A DNA stretch of 64,000 nt, from assembly GCF_004886325.1 (NCBI RefSeq), contig NZ_QXFN01000003.1, positions 1 through 64,000 on the forward strand. The letters are read 5' to 3'. Of the stretch, positions 61,717 through 64,000 are shown piece by piece (position 1 is the stretch's first letter; each line of letters begins with the position of its first letter). The notes under the pieces are model-generated. The model was not told the DNA's origin and made no database searches. It saw only the letters and a program-made list of their open reading frames with translations. A program made the translations under genes and the position numbers. The DNA comes from Cellulomonas telluris (GTDB lineage: Bacteria > Actinomycetota > Actinomycetes > Actinomycetales > Cellulomonadaceae).

Positions 61717-62412
61717 TCAGTCCTCGCCGCCGCCCGGCTCGCTGCGTCCCGGCGTCGCGGTCATCCGGCCGCCGTCGCCGCCCGTCAGGCCGAGCTCGTC
61801 GGCCAGGTAGAGGAACGCGCGCGCGTACGGCTGCCCCTCGACGTCCGTGCGGACCTGCGCCCAGTCGATCTGCTCGCGCAGGGCCCGGGCCATCGGCAGC
61901 AGCCACGTGAAGTCGCAGTAGTGCTCGCCGAGCACGCGCATCTTCGCCGAGATGATGTCCGTGGCGGGCAGCACGGGCATGCGCACGGCCAGCACCTCGA
62001 GCTGCTCGGCCCGCTCGAGCTGCGCGTACGTCACCGGCTCGCCGACCATGCGGAACAGCACGTCGACCAGCTGGCCGTGGTGGTACGCCTTGAACAGCCA
62101 GTTCTCCGCCGGCTGCTGCACGTCGAGGCCGGCCGCGGCGAGGGCACGCTTCGCGCGGTCGACGTCCTCCTCCGCGATGGCGAAGTCGGCGTCGTGGCTC
62201 GGCTCCGGCGCACCGCGCGCCCACGCGGCGTACCCGCCGACGAGGGCGAACGGGATCTCGGCCTCGAGCAGGGCGACGGCGGTGCGGCGCAGGCCGTCCT
62301 GCAGCACGGCGCGGTCGTCGGGCGTCTCGGCCCCGGTCGGGGCGGGCAGCGGCGGCGGGGCAGCGCCGGTCAGGGGCGGGGTGCCCGCGGCAGGCGTCGT
62401 CTCGGAGGGCAT
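61717..62412 (-). CDS. Nucleotidyltransferase-fold protein
   Basis: A 231-residue protein with a Pro-rich start of about 30 residues and a nucleotidyltransferase fold: ALVGGYAAWARG, then EPSHDADFAIAEED carrying the paired Asp, and ATDIISAKMRVLGEHYCDF. It belongs to the AbiEii/putative nucleotidyltransferase group, some of which are toxins and others metabolic. No antitoxin gene is adjacent, so a toxin-antitoxin role is not supported. Confidence 0.75.
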   Translation of the reverse strand: MPSETTPAAGTPPLTGAAPPPLPAPTGAETPDDRAVLQDGLRRTAVALLEAEIPFALVGGYAAWARGAPEPSHDADFAIAEEDVDRAKRALAAAGLDVQQPAENWLFKAYHHGQLVDVLFRMVGEPVTYAQLERAEQLEVLAVRMPVLPATDIISAKMRVLGEHYCDFTWLLPMARALREQIDWAQVRTDVEGQPYARAFLYLADELGLTGGDGGRMTATPGRSEPGGGED

Positions 62413-62508
62413 GCACGGTGTCTACACCGGCCGCGGCCGGTCCGCAGGGCGAGCGGGCAGGCCGTCCCTGCCCGCGCGGGGACGCGCGCCCCGGGTCAGA
62501 ATCCCAGC

Positions 62509-63273
62509 GTGCGGCTGGCCACCTTCAACATCCTGCACGGGCGCTCGACGGTCGACGGGCGCGTCGACCTCGACCGGTTCACCGCCGCGGTGCGGCGCCT
62601 CGACGCCGACGTCCTCGCGCTCCAGGAGGTCGACCGCGGGCAGGCGCGCTCGCACGGCGCCGACCTCACGGCGCTCGCGGCCGAGGCGATGGGCGCCGAG
62701 CACCACCGGTTCGTCGCGACGCTGCACGGCGAGCCCGACCTGTGGGTCGCCGCGACGGGCGACGCCCAGCCGAGCACGGCCGCCTACGGCATCGCGCTGC
62801 TCTCGCGCCTGCCGGTGCGCGACTGGCGGGTCGTGGCGCTGCCCGCGCTGCGCCGCCGCACGCCCATCCGGTTCCCCGACGCGCGCTGGCCCGTGCTCGT
62901 GCGCGACGAGCCCCGGTCGGCGATCGCGGCCGTCGTGGAGCACGAGGACGGGCCGTGCACCGTGGTCGGCACGCACCTGACGTTCATCCCGGGCTGGAAC
63001 GCGCGCCAGCTGCGGCACGCCGTGCGGGCGACCCGCACGCTCCCGGGCCCGCGCGTGCTCATGGGTGACCTGAACATGACCGGCGACCGCCCGGCGCGCG
63101 TGTCGGGCATGCGGTCGCTGGCGCGCGCGTCGACGTACCCGCTGGGGACCCCGCAGCGTCAGCTCGACCACGTGCTCGGCAGCGGCCGCGTGCGTGCGGC
63201 GTCGGGGGCGCGGGCCCTCGATCTCGGCCTCTCGGACCACCGCGCGCTCGTCGTGGACGTCGCGGTCGGCTGA
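62509..63273 (+). CDS. Endonuclease/exonuclease/phosphatase family protein
   Basis: A 254-residue EEP-fold enzyme: RLATFNILHGR, LALQEVDRG (metal Glu), GTHLTFIPGWNARQL, LMGDLNMTG (Asp-Asn pair) and GLSDHRALVVDV (catalytic Asp-His). It cleaves phosphodiester or phosphomonoester bonds with Mg. The substrate may be nucleic acid or inositol/sphingo-lipid. GTG 62509. No signal peptide, so it acts in the cytoplasm. Confidence 0.9.
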   Translation: MRLATFNILHGRSTVDGRVDLDRFTAAVRRLDADVLALQEVDRGQARSHGADLTALAAEAMGAEHHRFVATLHGEPDLWVAATGDAQPSTAAYGIALLSRLPVRDWRVVALPALRRRTPIRFPDARWPVLVRDEPRSAIAAVVEHEDGPCTVVGTHLTFIPGWNARQLRHAVRATRTLPGPRVLMGDLNMTGDRPARVSGMRSLARASTYPLGTPQRQLDHVLGSGRVRAASGARALDLGLSDHRALVVDVAVG

Positions 63274-63493
63274 CGGCGCCGGGTCGACGGCTCCCCGCGG
63301 AGGCGCAAGGTACGTCGTCGCCGACGCGGGCGCACCCGGGGCCCGCGGCGTGTCGCGACGGGTCTCGCCCAGCGGACGAGCGTTTGCGTGCGACGGGGAG
63401 CGCTGGTCACGGTGGAGCACGACCGACGGCGTCGACCCCGACGGCCCCCGGCCGGAGGGGACGGCGTCACCAGGCGAGCAGAGAGGAGCACGC

Positions 63494-63766
63494 GTGCTCA
63501 CCCTGACCGACAACGCCCGCACCGCCGTCGAGACCCTCACCCAGCGCGCCGGCCTGCCCCAGGAGGGCGGCCTGCGGATCGCCGAGCAGGACTCGGGCGG
63601 CTTCGAGCTCGCGCTCGTCGCCGGGCCCGACCCGGGCGACGACGTCGTCACGGAGGGCGGCGCCCACGTCTACGTGGACAGCCGCACCGCGCAGACCCTG
63701 ACGGACCAGCGCCTGGACGTCGAGGCGACCGGCACGGGCACGGCGTTCACGCTGACCCACCAGTGA
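63494..63766 (+). CDS. HesB-like small protein
   Basis: A 90-residue protein similar to the HesB/IscA fold (LTLTDNARTAVETLTQRAGLP, then GLRIAEQDSGGFELALV) as found in actinobacteria, but without the three Cys that bind iron-sulfur clusters in true IscA, so cluster carriage is doubtful. GTG 63494 follows GAGAGGAG. Function unknown. Confidence 0.75.
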   Translation: MLTLTDNARTAVETLTQRAGLPQEGGLRIAEQDSGGFELALVAGPDPGDDVVTEGGAHVYVDSRTAQTLTDQRLDVEATGTGTAFTLTHQ

Positions 63767-63796
63767 CGTGCGGCCGCCGACCGGCGGCACCCGCGG

Positions 63797-63832
63797 CGAC
63801 GCCCCCGGCACCGAGCGGTGCCGGGGGCGTCG
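63797..63832. terminator. Bidirectional terminator
   Basis: Perfect 16-bp stem (63797-63812 and 63817-63832) with a 4-base loop, 30 bases after the HesB-like gene and before a convergent gene that runs off the window. Confidence 0.85.
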
Positions 63833-63929
63833 TGCGTCGGCCGGGCCGTGCGCCCGAAAGGCACGGGTGTCGGACCACGCAGGGGACGAGAGGAGTCGCG
63901 CCGCCGTCCGGCGTCGCTCTCCTCCCGGG

Positions 63930-64000
63930 TCACCGTGCCGGGGCCGTCTGCACGGGATCCTGCGTCGGCACCGACTCGGAGGCGGCGAGCAGGGTCAGTG
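63930..64000 (-). CDS. 3' end of a minus-strand gene running off the window
   Basis: The minus-strand frame ending at TGA 63930-63932 reads LLAASESVPTQDPVQTAPAR before the stop, a normal Ser/Pro/Thr-rich C-terminus. It is open to the window edge and sits behind a bidirectional terminator, the usual layout of a convergent pair. Nothing can be said of the product. Confidence 0.4.
   Translation of the reverse strand, partial: LTLLAASESVPTQDPVQTAPAR

Noticed and set aside
61717-62412. A toxin-antitoxin or abortive-infection module around the nucleotidyltransferase
   Set aside because: No antitoxin-like gene is next to it; the neighbours are a MmcQ/YjbR protein and an EEP-fold enzyme in ordinary context.

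Overview
The window is very GC-rich throughout, with third-position GC bias, many GTG starts, frequent stop/start overlaps (ATGA and GTGA) and purine-rich ribosome sites. Together with F420-type oxidoreductases, Tat and Sec secreted carbohydrate-active enzymes (CBM13-GH62 arabinofuranosidase, CBM2-GH18 chitinase) and a chemoreceptor, this points to an actinobacterium, most likely Cellulomonadaceae (Cellulomonas-like). The family assignment is inference. I saw no tRNA, rRNA, CRISPR array, insertion sequence or prophage.

Layout. 1-2.6 kb: the 3' end of an RHS-repeat gene broken by an in-frame TAG, two tiny membrane-protein genes and a terminator; the whole unit is repeated about 1.5 kb downstream as a 5'-truncated orphan copy. 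2.6-5.4 kb: a minus-strand ABC exporter operon. 5.4-18.9 kb: mixed metabolic and envelope genes, including a lipoprotein, a PPOX/F420 protein, a histidine-rich Tat-exported protein, an acyltransferase, the GH62 enzyme, DUF808, a formate/nitrite-type channel, an FGGY kinase, a cupin epimerase and an SMP-30 lactonase.

19-33.5 kb is the most interesting part. A four-gene plus-strand run (prolyl oligopeptidase, amidohydrolase, luciferase-like oxidoreductase, MFS exporter) meets a convergent second prolyl oligopeptidase. Divergent from the latter is a 50-residue peptide gene followed by a hairpin, a 714-residue YcaO protein with an E1-like N-terminal region, an FMN reductase, a methyltransferase, an ABC-F protein and a terpenoid-cyclase-fold protein. 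I read this as a RiPP biosynthetic locus: precursor, modification enzyme, tailoring enzymes, peptidases, export and possible ribosome protection. The precursor has two prolines that bracket an eight-residue segment, and the two prolyl oligopeptidases give a possible processing route. An eight-base tandem repeat (seven copies) lies in the divergent control region.

33.5-43.4 kb: an ECF-like sigma factor with a membrane partner, two NarL-type two-component systems separated by a membrane-anchored serine hydrolase, and a second ABC exporter. 43.4-53.8 kb: small metabolic and stress genes (VOC protein, Old Yellow Enzyme, RDD protein, GNAT, DUF3140, DUF4287), and a methyltransferase/flavoprotein pair divergent from a cupin-XRE regulator. 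53.8-64 kb: chitinase, chemoreceptor, aldo/keto reductase, a TetR/ABC-transporter divergent pair with a perfect 22-bp palindrome between them, an endonuclease/phosphatase-fold protein and an HesB-like protein. The first and last genes run off the window.
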